Origin: Hyposmocoma kahamanoa
Taxonomy: Eukaryota > Arthropoda > Insecta > Lepidoptera > Cosmopterigidae
NCBI RefSeq assembly: GCF_003589595.1
Contig: NW_020653750.1
Coordinates: 3,235,836-3,299,835 of the forward strand
Direction of reading: 5' to 3'
Length of the DNA: 64,000 nt
The first letter of the stretch is position 1, and every line of letters begins with the position of its first letter. The notes under the pieces were generated by a model. The model had not been told where the DNA came from. It ran no database searches and saw only the letters and a program-made list of their open reading frames with translations. A program made the translations under genes and the position numbers. Below, piece by piece: positions 47,901 to 57,727 of the stretch.

Positions 47901-50900
47901 TAAAAAATAAATCAAGATAAAAATTTATGTTTCATGTTTCATTTGCTTTTCAAAAACTAACTTCAGTTTTGGTACATTTAATGATAGGTGGTTTCAATCC
48001 GTTTTGTCTGCGCTTGTTGGCTCAACAAAACGGATTAGTTAGTACTGCCGTAAAGATTTTGTATACATGTCTGGTTAGGTATGATTTATGCGTTTAGATT
48101 CCATTAAGTGTTTCCATGAATAACTTCGTTATGACGTTAACTTTAAAACTAATAATCTGCTCTGTTTAGTTTATTAGCTTATATAAATTTAGTAGAAACA
48201 AAAGGCTGTTCTGAGATCATGATCATGGATAAATATACCAATCACTGTAACGTATTTTGAACATATTATATTTAAAATTACGTATGTATGTGCCATAATT
48301 ATATGAATTTATATTAAAAGAATTTAAAAATAGTGCTTATCGGCTTTTAATAACTCAGGATAAATTCTTTATTACATCAACTTCGATGCTCTTGTACTGA
48401 CCTAAAACTTGAGAGATCCACATTTTATTAAATTTGCTGAAACTACGAATTTCTTTCGATCGTCTTGTGGACCATAATGTGATAAGTATATACGTATTGC
48501 CACGTTCTCTGTGATGTTACGTATATTGCGTTTAGATAAGAATTATTTTATATGCTTACGTACTTTGTACCGGTTTATAAATATAATTTTGTTTCAAAAT
48601 TGTACAGGTATTAGTAGGTGGTGCGTGCGGTGCGGCAGCGTGTATAGCGCTTGTTGCCGCGGGTGCAGCGTACGCTCGTTGTAGGAGTAACTCACGAGCG
48701 CGAGCGCAACCTTTGCCGCAACGCTCGCGTGATGATGACGCACGACTGCATGAGTTCCATAAACAGCTGGACTGTTTGAGAGTGAGTATATTTTATAGAG
48801 AATGCTAGGAATTTACAATTAAATAACTCTATATTGACGACCTCTAAGTGGCCGAGAGGCTTGCGCACCGGTTTTCACAGTATCGCCATCTCTTAGGTCC
48901 AGGGTTCGTTCTCGAGCCGGCTCAATGTAAAAAATTAACTTTCAATATTGTGTCGAGTTTGAGATTTTATGGCACTCATTGTTTTCGATTTCCATTACAC
49001 AGGTGCTTTAGCTACTTACTTACTTTAGGATCATAGCAACGCATGTAACATTTTCTAATATTTATTTAATATTTACCTATATTATTTGTAAGAGTACGTT
49101 CCGTGTTTAAATTGCTTTTACTATATTTGTTGATATATCTATGAAATTTTTAATAATAGGTAACGAGGCGTATTAACAATATTGGCAATATTTATTTTAT
49201 TTTTAATTTTTCATCATTGCAAGCAAAATAGAAGCAATGTAGATGCTTACTTAATTTACAATTTAGTTCAGTTATTTAACCTTTCAAAGACACATTTACA
49301 TTAATTATTCTAGTCTAACTAAAAGCGAGGTTTAACTAGCAAGTTCGCACTTCTCACAGCTCAAAGATTCGCCCGAGAAGGAGGACTTAGTTCACGGAGG
49401 TTAACTCAGCGTGAAATTATAAACCACAAACTAACATTACTTTCTTCGTGACACGGCAACTGGTAAGCGTCATAAAACGAAATATCAAAGGGATGCAGCG
49501 ACGATTCAATCAAAGAAAGTGTTACAACCTTTAAGTCATAACTTCGTATAATATCTAGCATTATATCACATTTTATATATTCGACAATAAATCATCTTTC
49601 AATCACTTTTACTAAGAATGTATTTAAATTTTTTTAGGCTAAACATTCTTCGTTTAATCGAGCTTTTGATAAAGGGCCAGATTAAGTAATTATAGTAGAC
49701 ATTAAACAGACGACATGCGATTTTTTTTTGATGACACCAAGCGACGGGACGAACATGTCGCAATGCCACTCAGAACTTTAAATCGCAGAGATCTGAGGAG
49801 TACTGCGACTGCGCCCGGCACTCTGAAAGTCGTATTCCAGAACTCTACTCAATGCTCAAGTCAGGACTTGAGCAGACTTGAGTATGATTTTCAGTGCTCA
49901 CTGCAATACTCAAGTCCTGACTTGAATATTGAGTAGAGTTCTGAAATACGACCCTAAGACTCAGAGAGTTGTCAAGTCCCATGTGCCTGTAATTTCACCA
50001 GTACCCTTACCATTCAAACGTAGTAACGCTCACATTACTGCTTCGCGACAGAAATAGGTAAGGTGGCAATACTCCCTGGACGAACTCTTTCACAAGGAAT
50101 TCTACTGCTTCTAAAGATTGCAATTCAGTTTCATTCAACATATTTCGTTCCTATTCAGTGATTACATAAACCTTATAAAATAGTTGTTATTTAGTAATAA
50201 GTAGATATATAAGTAAAAAAACACGGCATGTTAAAACTTAACATCAGGTGGAGTGGAGTCATTTGCCTGTCAGGTATAAAAAAAAAAAAAAAAAAAAAAC
50301 GAAATTAACGTTGCATGAATACGGGTACAATCACACCGTAGAGAAACGTCGTAGACGATTTAATCGCAGATATCTCTCGCTTTTGAAAGTTGTGAAATGG
50401 AAACCGTTGTATTAGCTGGTGACATTTTATTTATTCATTGATAAGGCGTGTCCACACTTGTGGTATACATACCTAAAGCTTGTTAACATCCTATCTGCTC
50501 TCAAAATATACTTCCGCGTTCCAAACATTACTTGCTATACCTATTTATATTTATGCGCTAAATACATTTAAGTACGTTGTTGAACTACCGATGAATACGA
50601 TAAATAAATTTAAAAATGTTTTAGGGTCCCGAACCTAAACAATAAACAAAAAAACCTTATGTTGATACTTCGACGTACGCGTGTGTGTCACGGCTTTATT
50701 TCTCAGAAACTGTTATTGCCAACGACTTGAAATTTGGCATAGTTGTACAGCTTCGCTACCGCATCCATACTAGGTGAATAATTCTAGAAATATTTATACT
50801 TTTATATAAGTTGAATTTAAAATGTGGTATCACAAACTTCAATTGAAGCAAAACTGTATCTATTCAGAGATTTTTATATAAAAAATCTTTATATATTCTT

Positions 50901-53900
50901 TATTCAAATTAGTTTTAAAAATTGTGGCATTTTTTTCATTTCTTCAAGAACAATCAAATGACTGAATTTTAAGTATATGATTTTTTTCATAATGTTGAAA
51001 AAGAAATATTTTTAACGATGAAAAATTGAAAATAAATCTCATTGCACGCAATAAGGAAAAATCCTCTGTCGCGAACTTTGCTTGCGCTATGTTTTTTTTT
51101 AATATTTTTGAGTTGCTTTCACAAACATTATATTTACAAAATATTCTCAAAGCTTTAACTTATAGTGCTGTCAATTATCAAGGCTAATTAAAACTTTAAA
51201 AATGTTTGAGAGTCAACTAATCTATTTAACAAAAGAAAATAAGGACAATTTAAATTTCTAAGTCAGATGAATAATAAGTATAGAATTTTTATGTATTCAT
51301 TAAAAATAAGTAGCAACTTCGAGGATATTATTTGTTTTTCAATAATATTTGTAAATAATATTTGTTTTTTCATGGTTTTGGGCAAGCACTCAATCACAAT
51401 ATCTTCTCATTAAAAAACAGTAACAGTAAAAGTGGTATATTTACAACATTATGAGGTGGCACCGTGTTCTTTTGGTCGATTTGCCAATGTTTCATGATTC
51501 TCGCACGCGCATAACTACGAAAAGAATACACACGCTCGTGTGTTCTTGGAATGCGCCCGCGTCGATTTCTGACAAGTAAATTGTTTGTAATTGAATACTC
51601 CCTGTGTAGAGTGCTTTTAAAACACTCTGTTTTTAGTTATTGCATACATTTCAAAGTGTTTATGAAATAAGAAGTCCGAGAAAATTGGGTTTGAAGGTAT
51701 TTAAAAATAGAAAACAGGTAATAATCATTTATGTATTACAATTTATAGTAAATAATGTAGCTGTAGCTTCTTCAATTACACCAGGATTTACACATTGTCT
51801 ATAAATCAAATTTTATGTTTTTACCATATTGTAGACTTTTTAAGAAACTGTACTTTTTAAGAGCACTTTATGAAAGGGTTCGTCCACGGAAGGACCTAAC
51901 CTAACCTAACCTGTTTCTGCCGCCAAGCAATAATGTGAGCATTACTGCGTTCCGGTTTTGAAGGGTAAGGGTGCTGGTGAAATTACAAGCCCATGAGACT
52001 TGTCAACTTATGTCTCAGGGTGTTGGGCGCAGTGGCAGTATCCCTCAGATCTTTGCGATCTAAAGCTCTGAGTGACTCTGCAGCTGCTATGGACAGGTGT
52101 GTCGCTTACCACCAAGCGTACGACTTGTTCATCCCGTCACTTGGTATCAAAAAAAACTAAAAGAGTCTTTAACAATTACAGCCTCACGCGTACACTCTAC
52201 TGGCGATACTAAACCACACACGGCATCAAGTGCGAGAACTCTACCAGCTCGGAAATAAAGATGCTGCAATGGCTTACAGGTGATCGATTATTAATTAATA
52301 ATGCGCTAAGGTATGTACTTTTTTCTATAAGAATACAGACAGCACATCAAGACATTGACGGATCTTGTTCTGATACATTGTGCTGTTATATCAACCTATA
52401 CATTATACCTATGTAATATTATAACTAATAATATAATAATAATATAGAATATATTATAAAATAATATAATATTACAAAATTATAATATATTATATCTACT
52501 TAATTGAAAAGTAACGAATATAAGGATACAATTGATCTTATGAAAACATTCAAAGTTAATAAATAGGACTTCATAAGCAATAGTAGCTACTATTCAGGCA
52601 CCTAAAATATCTCAAAAACATAAACCAAATTGTTTTACAGCTCGTAAAATTGTTAATTATACAGGAATGCAGGTTTTAATGGAACAAAAGCTATAAAGAC
52701 CGTGCTTTTACAACGTATTCACTGCATCAATGTTTCGTCACTGCGCACGCGCGCCTTCCGGTGTTTATTTACCTTTCTGGGGCTATTGTACACTGTACAA
52801 TACTGTACAATATTGTACAGTGCACCGACAGTAAGGAACTTCCCAGTTATTGAACTTAACAAACTTATATTTTATAGCTCCTACAGTGTCGGTTATAAGT
52901 GTATTCTAAAAAATGCTTCGGTAAAGATTTAGTAGGTTTTTCAATTAAATAAGAAGAAGCAGAATTTAGCGCCTAGCATTAGGAATAGATGAATTGATGG
53001 TCATAATAATGAACACTTAAATACTATACGGGTCTGTACGGACCAATGATGATTCACATTTTTGTTTATACTAAACGCATCTAAAACGTTACCATCCCCT
53101 CCTACCGTGTACCTGCCTAATTCTTTAGTGTCTGCCAAACAGTGACAAGATGTTGCCGCATTTTTTCTAGTTTTCAAGTCTTTAATATACACGGGTCCGT
53201 AAGTCATAATCGTATTAGAGTATGTAATTTCTACTCAAGTAATTTTTTTGTAGGTAATAACTAAATGCTCATTGAATTTATATATTGTTTTGATTCTGTA
53301 CTTATGTCGTTTGAGTTTATGTGAAAAGTATTACATCAATTTATTGAGGTTTTGTCTTTTATTTTTATCATAATTTGTTCCGTTTTGCTATAGGTACCTA
53401 ACGCGTTCGTTGCCATGCCTGCAATGTTTTTTTTAAATCATTTAAATGTACTCAATTAGTAGCTTTTATACCTACCGTACAGAGTAATGAGTAATCATAA
53501 AATGGTTTATGTACCTACATATTTCCGTGACAAAAAATTCGTGTAAATAATAAAAATGTAAATATGCAATTTGAGATAATTTTAAATAAAATAAACAAGT
53601 AAATATTCAAAATCACACCATATCTACAATATGTGGGCTCCATCTACTTACAACAAACAGAACAGATCTCTCGCGTAGTGTAATTATACCGCCCTAATTT
53701 ATGTACTCTTTGGTAGTTGCGTGTTGAGCGATCTGGCGAAGTTGCTGATCCTTCTGAACAAGCAGCAAGTGCCTGTCGTTCCAGATGAGTGGCCGAGATT
53801 AGCTAGCTGGGCTGAAAGGTACGTTATATACCTATATGTATAGGAAATTAAACTATTTTTCCGGATTTAAATCGCGTATATTTGTTTTGTGAAACCAACC

Positions 53901-56900
53901 GACGTTTCGGGCCCTTTATAGATCCCAAGGTTGACTGACTGAGTCAACCGTGACCATGGGACCTGTAAAGGGCCCGAAACGTCGGTTTGTTTGAAAAAAC
54001 AAATATACGCGATTTAAATCCGGAAAAATAGTTTCATTTCCTATGTGTAACAATCGCGAAAACCTAAGAACTCGATACCTACATGTAGTTTGGTAAATTT
54101 ATTTACATATGACTCCACAATAGCACCACACAAATACTTTCGAAAAATAAAAATTTTCATAATAGGATAAGTACATACCATAAAAGACAAATTTTTCCTA
54201 GGAAAATAAAATAAAGATAATTATAGTGATCTCGAATCGAATCGATCGAAAGATCTCGACTGATAACGTCTACGCTTCGACCAATACCTGCACAACTCCA
54301 AAACCCCGAGAGCTTTCAACTCTAACTTCAGAAGCGCTTCGAAGCCTTCGAAAACAGCATAGATGTGGACGATCTAAACAACATGGTAGTGAATACTGTC
54401 CGGACGGTTGAGTCCAAGTTTTTCAAAACCCACCATACCAGAACGAAGAAACTCTTAAACAAAACACTCCAACTCATGGAACAGAGACGTGCAATGAGGA
54501 TACAGAACATAGAGGATGGAAGTCTCTACAAGCGGCTAAATAGGCGAAGTCGATCTATCGAAGTCTATCGAAATCTTTGAGTAGCGACATACGCCAATTT
54601 AATACAGAGCTTATTAAAGAGGCCATTGAGCGGAACAAAGGCTCCAAGGTGTTCGGGAGAGATCTATCTATTGGGCAAGGCCAATTGTCGAAGCTGAAAA
54701 CTGATGACGGTAGCAACATTTCATCTAAGCCTGAATTCCTGAGGAAGTTAGAGAGTTTCTATCAACAGCTGTACTCCACCAAAGCACCTGTTGAAAGCGA
54801 GGCTAAAGACCCCAGAGCCAATCTTACCCGACATTATACCGAAGATATCAGGGATGTCAGTGTATGAGATTAGTGTGTCTCTCAAACAATTCAAGAACAA
54901 CAACGCGGCGGGCGATGACGGAATCACTACAGAAGTTTCGAGAGTAGGCGGCAAGCCGATACTTAAAGTCCTCCAGAAGCTTTTCAATTCTGTCATCGTC
55001 GAAGGTCAAACGCCGAAGGCATGGGGCAGAAGCGAGGTCGTCCTGTTCTTCAAAAAGGGTGACAAAACACTCTTGATGAACTATTGGCCAATCTCGCTTC
55101 TGAGCCATATCTATGAGTTGTTTTCGAGAGTTATCACGTATCGTCTCGCTCGCAGGTTTGACGACTTCCAACCTCCCGAACAAGCCGGTTTTCGAAAGGG
55201 TTTTAGTACCATAGACCACATCCATACGCTGCGGCAGGTTATACAGAAGACCGAGGAGTATAGCCGACCACTAAACTTAGCGTTTGTGGACTATGAGAAA
55301 GCCTTTGATTCGATCTAGACCTGGGCGGTGCTACAGTCTCTCCAAAGGTGGTATCGAGGTGTTAACGTAGTTATACAAAAACGCCACTATGTCAGTCCGA
55401 TTACAGGATCAGAGCTCTAGTCCTATCCAACTGCAACGAGACGTGAGAGAGGGAGATGTGATATCTCCGAAATTGTTCACTGATGATATTTATATAGGAT
55501 ATTTTCAAGTTTCTGGGCTGGAAAGGACTTGGCATCAACAACAACGGCGAGTATCTGACACACTTTCGATTTGCCTATGATATAATTCTTATGGCTGAGA
55601 TCTTGGGAGACCTGAACACAATGTTCGAAGATCTCAGTAGTGTTTCTCAAAGAGTGGGTCTTAAGATGAACATGGACAAGACGAAGATCATGTCGAATGC
55701 CCATGTTGTACCCGCTCCAGATAAAATTGAGAGCACTACACTCGAAGTTGTTGACCATTAGTATACCTGGGACAGTCAATCCAGTTAGGCAAGTCCAACT
55801 TTGAGAAAGAGATCTCTCGTCGAATCCAGCTCGGATGGGCAGCATTCGGGAAAGTACAAAAAATCTTCGCGTCCAAATTTATTACCTCAATGTCTCAAGA
55901 CGAAAGTCTTTGACCAGTGTGTGTTGCCAGTGATCACATATGGATCAGAAACGTGGTCCCACACTATGGACCTCATAAGAAGGCTCAAGGTCACTCAGCG
56001 GGCAATGGAAAGAGCGATGCTCGGTATTTCCCTACGTGACAGAATCAGAAATGAGGAAATCCGTAGGAGAACTAAGGTAACCGTCCCCGTCGTGCCACGA
56101 GTGCGGCGCTGCGGATGACACCGCGCAGCACACCCTAGAGGTGTGTAGCCGGTGGAATGAGCAGCGCCGCACTCTGACGGGGACTGTAGGGCAGGACCTC
56201 TCGCTGCCGAGCGTGGTTGCCGCCATGCTCGATAGCGAGGAGTCCTGGGAGGCGGTGGCCTCCTTTTGCGCAGAGGTTATGTCGCAAAAGGAGCCCGCGG
56301 AACGGGTGCGCGAGGACGCGCCGGACGCGCACCCGCTCCGGCGCAGACGTACGGGGAGAAGGCAGTTCGCTGCTCGCCTGATCCCCTAGTGAGATCAGCG
56401 GGCTCTGGACAGGGACTCCGGAGCCTGCATTGCACGGCCTCACTCGTCTGGGAGGCGGGTCGGAGGACAACCGACTCGCCCCTCCGTTGGCGCGGGAGCC
56501 CTGGCGTAAGCTAGGGCGGCCGGGCGGCGTCGTGGTGAATGTTCACTGATCCCATGGCGCCGACTCAACCGGCGAGAGGGAAACCCGGGGGGGTTTTAGT
56601 GGGGTAGGCCCTCCAGTCTGGAGGGAGAGTCCCCACATAACCCGTGAGTCTCCCTGGGCTCAGGGGTATCCTTAAAGATTTCCCCCCCGTCAAAAAAAAA
56701 AAAAAAAAGGAGAACTAAGGTAACCGACATAGCTCGAAGAATTGCTCAGCTGAAGTGGCAGTGGGCGGGGCAACCGATGGCCGTTGAGGCGAAATGGTTC
56801 TTCAATGGCGACCGTGCACCGGACGATGCTCAATGTGTAGGCCCCCTACCAGGTTAACCGACGATCTGGTAAAGGTCGCGGGAAGCCGATGGATGCGGCC

Positions 56901-56970
56901 AGCGCAGGACCTATCGTCGTGGAGATCGTTGGGGGAGGCCTATGCCCAGCAGTGGGCGTCGTCTGGCTAA

Positions 56971-57003
<33 letters not shown>

Positions 57004-57403
57004 TTGATATCTATTAATACAGGGTAATTTAGAAAAAATATTTGTATTTTCCAGGATACTAAAGCGCTACAGCCGAATGGGAGTTGGTCAAGAAGGTCAA
57101 TTAATAAATTTCCTACCGTCTCCACCGAGTCAGTCCTCAGATTCCGGGACACAGCAGTCTTTCTCCACATTTAAACCTCCGTCCTACTCCCCCACATCGT
57201 ATGACAGCAACATAGAGAAAGAGATCGAGAGTGAATGGAGTGACGTTAGACCGCCAAGCTATTCTCAGATAGAAAGTGAAACTATAGTTCTCTCAGATCC
57301 TTGGGAGAGAAGACCTATCGTACGACGAGAAAGTGTGTGGTTGGAAGACGAATTATTTGAAATGACAAGACGACCTCAAGATGAATTGACTACAGAACTT
57401 TAA
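41879..57403 (+). CDS. Six-exon type I membrane protein with furin/R-spondin-like cysteine-rich repeat and two PPxY motifs
   Basis: Coding segments are 41879-41981, 46630-46805, 48608-48781, 52182-52279, 53717-53818 and 57055-57403, 1,002 nt in all, giving 333 residues and a TAA stop. Every junction has GT-AG ends and the phases (1,0,0,2,2) agree across all five introns. Residues 1-20 look like a signal peptide (hydrophobic, Ala-rich, cleavage after ARA). Residues 36-85 are a compact cysteine-rich repeat with spacing CxxxCxxCxxxxCxxC, then CVVDCPSG, as in furin-like and R-spondin repeats. Residues 94-116 form a Gly/Ala-rich membrane helix followed by Arg-rich residues, so the C-terminus is probably cytoplasmic. 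Residues 135-225 look helical. PPSY occurs at 259-262 and 284-287, the type bound by WW domains of Nedd4- and Yorkie-type proteins. I do not recognise the gene. A receptor or adaptor role is inference. Confidence 0.85.
42571..42864 (+). repeat. Family A repeat, intron 1
   Basis: It runs from TAGTAGCAATAGAGCTCCTT to GTGATTATAAAAAAAAAA. Confidence 0.87.
42869..42990. mobile_element. Lepidopteran TIR repeat (family C), truncated
   Basis: AAAACTGACCTCAAAAGTGT, TTTTATTGAAATCGGTTAAC and TCATCCCCTAATTTGCCACC match the first part of the family. It starts right after the A-tail of a family A repeat in intron 1. Confidence 0.65.
43521..43700 (+). repeat. Family A repeat with internal deletion, intron 1
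   Basis: Head present; the region from GCCAAGCAGTAATG to the GTGACGGGCGCAG block is lost, and the A-tail is missing. Confidence 0.8.
43812..44003 (-). repeat. tRNA-derived SINE (family S3), intron 1
   Basis: The minus strand reads GACGACCACGGTAGCTCAAC, CGGGTTCGATTTCCGG, and the body TACTCATAGTACAGGTAATT. Confidence 0.8.
44695..44808 (+). repeat. Two-unit tandem duplication, intron 1
   Basis: GAGTAAATGTATAAGCAACA with TAGCTATCGTATTTTTA occurs at 44,697 and, diverged, at 44,767. Confidence 0.75.
44808..44955. mobile_element. Lepidopteran TIR repeat (family C), inverted partial copy
   Basis: TTAACCGGCTTTGAAAAAAG, ACGCGATAACTCCTGTATTT and AACCGATTTTGATGATTCTT are the family end on the opposite strand to the copy at 318. 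It lies in intron 1. Confidence 0.68.
45183..45480 (-). mobile_element. 3' end of a CR1/Jockey-type non-LTR retrotransposon in intron 1
   Basis: On the minus strand the frame reads RTKRFTSTFIWRAAREWNPP and LYNLNLFKARVNRYYLG, the usual C-terminus of ORF2 in this group. One frameshift separates the part above 45,411. The 3' UTR has CATCAAGTGAGATGGAGG and an A-rich tail at 45,183-45,197. Confidence 0.8.
46214..46345. repeat. (AAT)n-headed repeat fragment, intron 1
   Basis: CAATAATAATAATAATAATC followed by TTATTCTCTCCCATTTAC and GGGAGACTGGTGCCCCAATT. The CTCCCA and GGGAGAC parts look like a retrotransposon 3' region, recalled rather than shown here. Confidence 0.4.
46466..46499 (+). repeat. (GTGC)n microsatellite, intron 1
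   Basis: CGTGCGTGCATGCGTGCGTG and on; the same motif class as at 32,470. It lies 130 bp before exon 2. Confidence 0.9.
46630..46805 (+). CDS. Exon with the cysteine-rich repeat
   Basis: The acceptor is ATTATTGCAG|GA and the donor GAG|GTTTTT, the weakest donor of the gene. The exon encodes residues 35-93 and contains all eight ectodomain cysteines (36, 40, 43, 48, 51, 62, 66, 85). The pattern CxxxCxxC, GCxxC and CVxxCPSG fits a furin/R-spondin-type repeat. A whole domain on one exon is typical of extracellular modules. Confidence 0.88.
47311..47388 (-). mobile_element. 3' UTR fragment of the same non-LTR family, intron 2
   Basis: The minus strand reads CACTTTCCATCAGGTGAGAT, then GCGCACCTATTTTTGATAAA and an A-tail. 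It matches the tail of the element at 45,183-45,230. Confidence 0.75.
47996..48036. repeat. 12 bp inverted repeat, intron 2
   Basis: AATCCGTTTTGT and its exact inverse are separated by 17 bases. Confidence 0.8.
48608..48781 (+). CDS. Exon with the transmembrane helix
   Basis: The acceptor is TTGTACAG|GT and the donor AGA|GTGAGT, a strong match. It encodes residues 94-151: a Gly/Ala/Val helix (94-116) with three cysteines in or next to it, then an Arg-rich stretch (RSNSRARAQ) and an acidic DDD cluster. The positive residues after the helix support the C-terminus in the cytoplasm. Confidence 0.87.
48842..48935 (+). repeat. tRNA-derived SINE head, intron 3
   Basis: CTCTAAGTGGCCGAGAGGCT (box A) and AGGGTTCGTTCTCGAGCCGG (box B region), followed by TCAATGTAAAAAATTAAC. 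It belongs to none of the other families here. Confidence 0.65.
49721..50115 (-). repeat. Family A repeat split by a MITE, intron 3
   Basis: The outer parts (49,721-49,828 and 49,953-50,115) together form a family A copy with a small internal gap. The insert is a 124 bp palindromic MITE. Confidence 0.83.
49829..49952. repeat. 124 bp palindromic MITE nested in a family A repeat
   Basis: GTCGTATTCCAGAACTCTAC at the left is inverted at the right (GTAGAGTTCTGAAATACGAC), with one mismatch. An inner pair CTCAAGTCAGGACTTGAG and CTCAAGTCCTGACTTGA adds further fold-back. It splits the family A copy at 49,721-50,115. Confidence 0.82.
50241..50300 (+). mobile_element. Non-LTR 3' tail fragment with poly(A), intron 3
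   Basis: ACATCAGGTGGAGTGGAGTC, then GCCTGTCAGGTATAAA and about 20 A residues (50,278-50,299). The CATCAGGTG...TATAAA ending resembles lepidopteran CR1/Zenon tails. Confidence 0.6.
51852..52157 (+). repeat. Family A repeat next to the exon 4 acceptor
   Basis: Near complete, from GAGCACTTTATGAAAGGGTT to TGGTATCAAAAAAAA. At 51,896-51,912 it carries CCTAACCTAACCTAACC in place of the usual CCACCTTACC. The A-tail ends 24 bp before exon 4. Confidence 0.87.
52182..52279 (+). CDS. Cytoplasmic helical exon
   Basis: The acceptor is AACAATTACAG|CC and the donor ACAG|GTGATC. It encodes residues 152-183 plus two bases of codon 184. The peptide is amphipathic and helix-like (LLAILNHTRHQVRELY). The acceptor lies only 24 bp after the A-tail of a family A repeat. 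Confidence 0.8.
52791..52822. repeat. TGTACA-rich hairpin, intron 4
   Basis: CACTGTACAATA and its exact inverse around an 8-base loop that also contains TGTACA. Upstream TTGTACACTG extends the palindromic character. Confidence 0.8.
53717..53818 (+). CDS. Second cytoplasmic helical exon
   Basis: The acceptor is TTTGGTAG|T and the donor AAAG|GTACGT. The incoming and outgoing phases both match. It encodes residues 184-217, with a leucine-rich helix (LAKLLILLNKQQ) and then PDEWPRLASWAE. The acceptor has a short pyrimidine tract, but the uninterrupted frame and strong donor support it. Confidence 0.78.
53842..54077. repeat. Foldback MITE (family B) in intron 5 of the membrane protein gene
   Basis: Two arms of about 95 bp face each other around GACTGAC (53842-54041), including CCGGATTTAAATCGCGTATA and GACGTTTCGGGCCCTTTA in inverted order, with minor mismatches. 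A single-copy end (AACAATCGCGAAAACCTAAG) follows to 54077. It begins about 23 bp after the exon 5 donor. RNA from it could form a long hairpin. Confidence 0.85.
54225..57003 (+). mobile_element. Dead RTE-type non-LTR retrotransposon in intron 5
   Basis: Reverse transcriptase blocks in order are LKQFKNNNAAGDDGITTEV (54,880), VVLFFKKGDKTLLMNYWPIS (55,040), QAGFRKGFSTIDHIHTLRQV (55,180) and LAFVDYEKAFDS (55,275). A TAG stop follows at 55,316-55,318. The catalytic box reads RFAYDI near 55,570 instead of the FADD form, and frameshifts and a deletion surround it. The C-terminal region (QCLKTKVFDQCVLPVITYGS, AMERAMLGISLRDRIRN) is recognisable to 56,080 and resumes at 56,726. It ends in an (ATG)n run at about 56,973-57,003, a common end of this group. 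The endonuclease region is missing, so the copy is 5' truncated. Confidence 0.9.
56083..56708 (+). mobile_element. 5'-truncated R1-like non-LTR retrotransposon nested in the RTE element
   Basis: The insert opens in a frame reading SPSCHECGAADDTAQHTLEV, a CxxC...H...C zinc knuckle of the kind at the C-terminus of R1-clade ORF2. It runs open to TAG at about 56,387. A GC-rich 3' UTR and an A-tail (56,694-56,708) follow. It is flanked by identical 17 bp copies of GGAGAACTAAGGTAACC (56066-56082 and 56709-56725). The reading frame part is undamaged, which points to a recent insertion. Confidence 0.9.
57055..57403 (+). CDS. Last exon with two PPSY motifs
   Basis: The acceptor is TATTTTCCAG|G. It completes Arg218 and encodes residues 219-333. 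The tail is rich in Ser, Pro and Glu. It contains SPPSQ, FKPPSY (PPSY at 259-262) and VRPPSY (284-287), then DPWERRP and an acidic WLEDELFE stretch. It stops at TAA 57401-57403. It follows the (ATG)n end of a retrotransposon by about 50 bp. Confidence 0.9.
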
Positions 57404-57727
57404 CCTGAACACTACTATGGGTTTGTACCACATTTTATGTGATTTGGGATTCTTAAATACATTTTAAGAACATTTAGAAATAAGTGTAAGATACGTCATC
57501 CGCAAGTTCCGTCAACGCATTCAAAATAACTAATTAAAAATTATCTTTGTATCAGCAAAGCTTGTGACAGGTCGTCACCAATTTCGACATTTTCAGTCAG
57601 AGTTCACTATTTTGATCTCTGTTGCGATAGGCAAGTCCCGCTTGACTTAATTATGTAGGTAGGTACACTTTTAAATAGGTTTCAGCAAAACGCGTGATTA
57701 CTACAAATTACATTTTGTGATAGGTAC

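Noticed and set aside
41879..57403. Identification of the membrane protein as Wengen or Grindelwald (insect TNF receptors)
   Set aside because: The topology and size are similar, but the cysteine spacing is furin/R-spondin-like and I see no TNF-receptor repeat pattern; not enough to name it.
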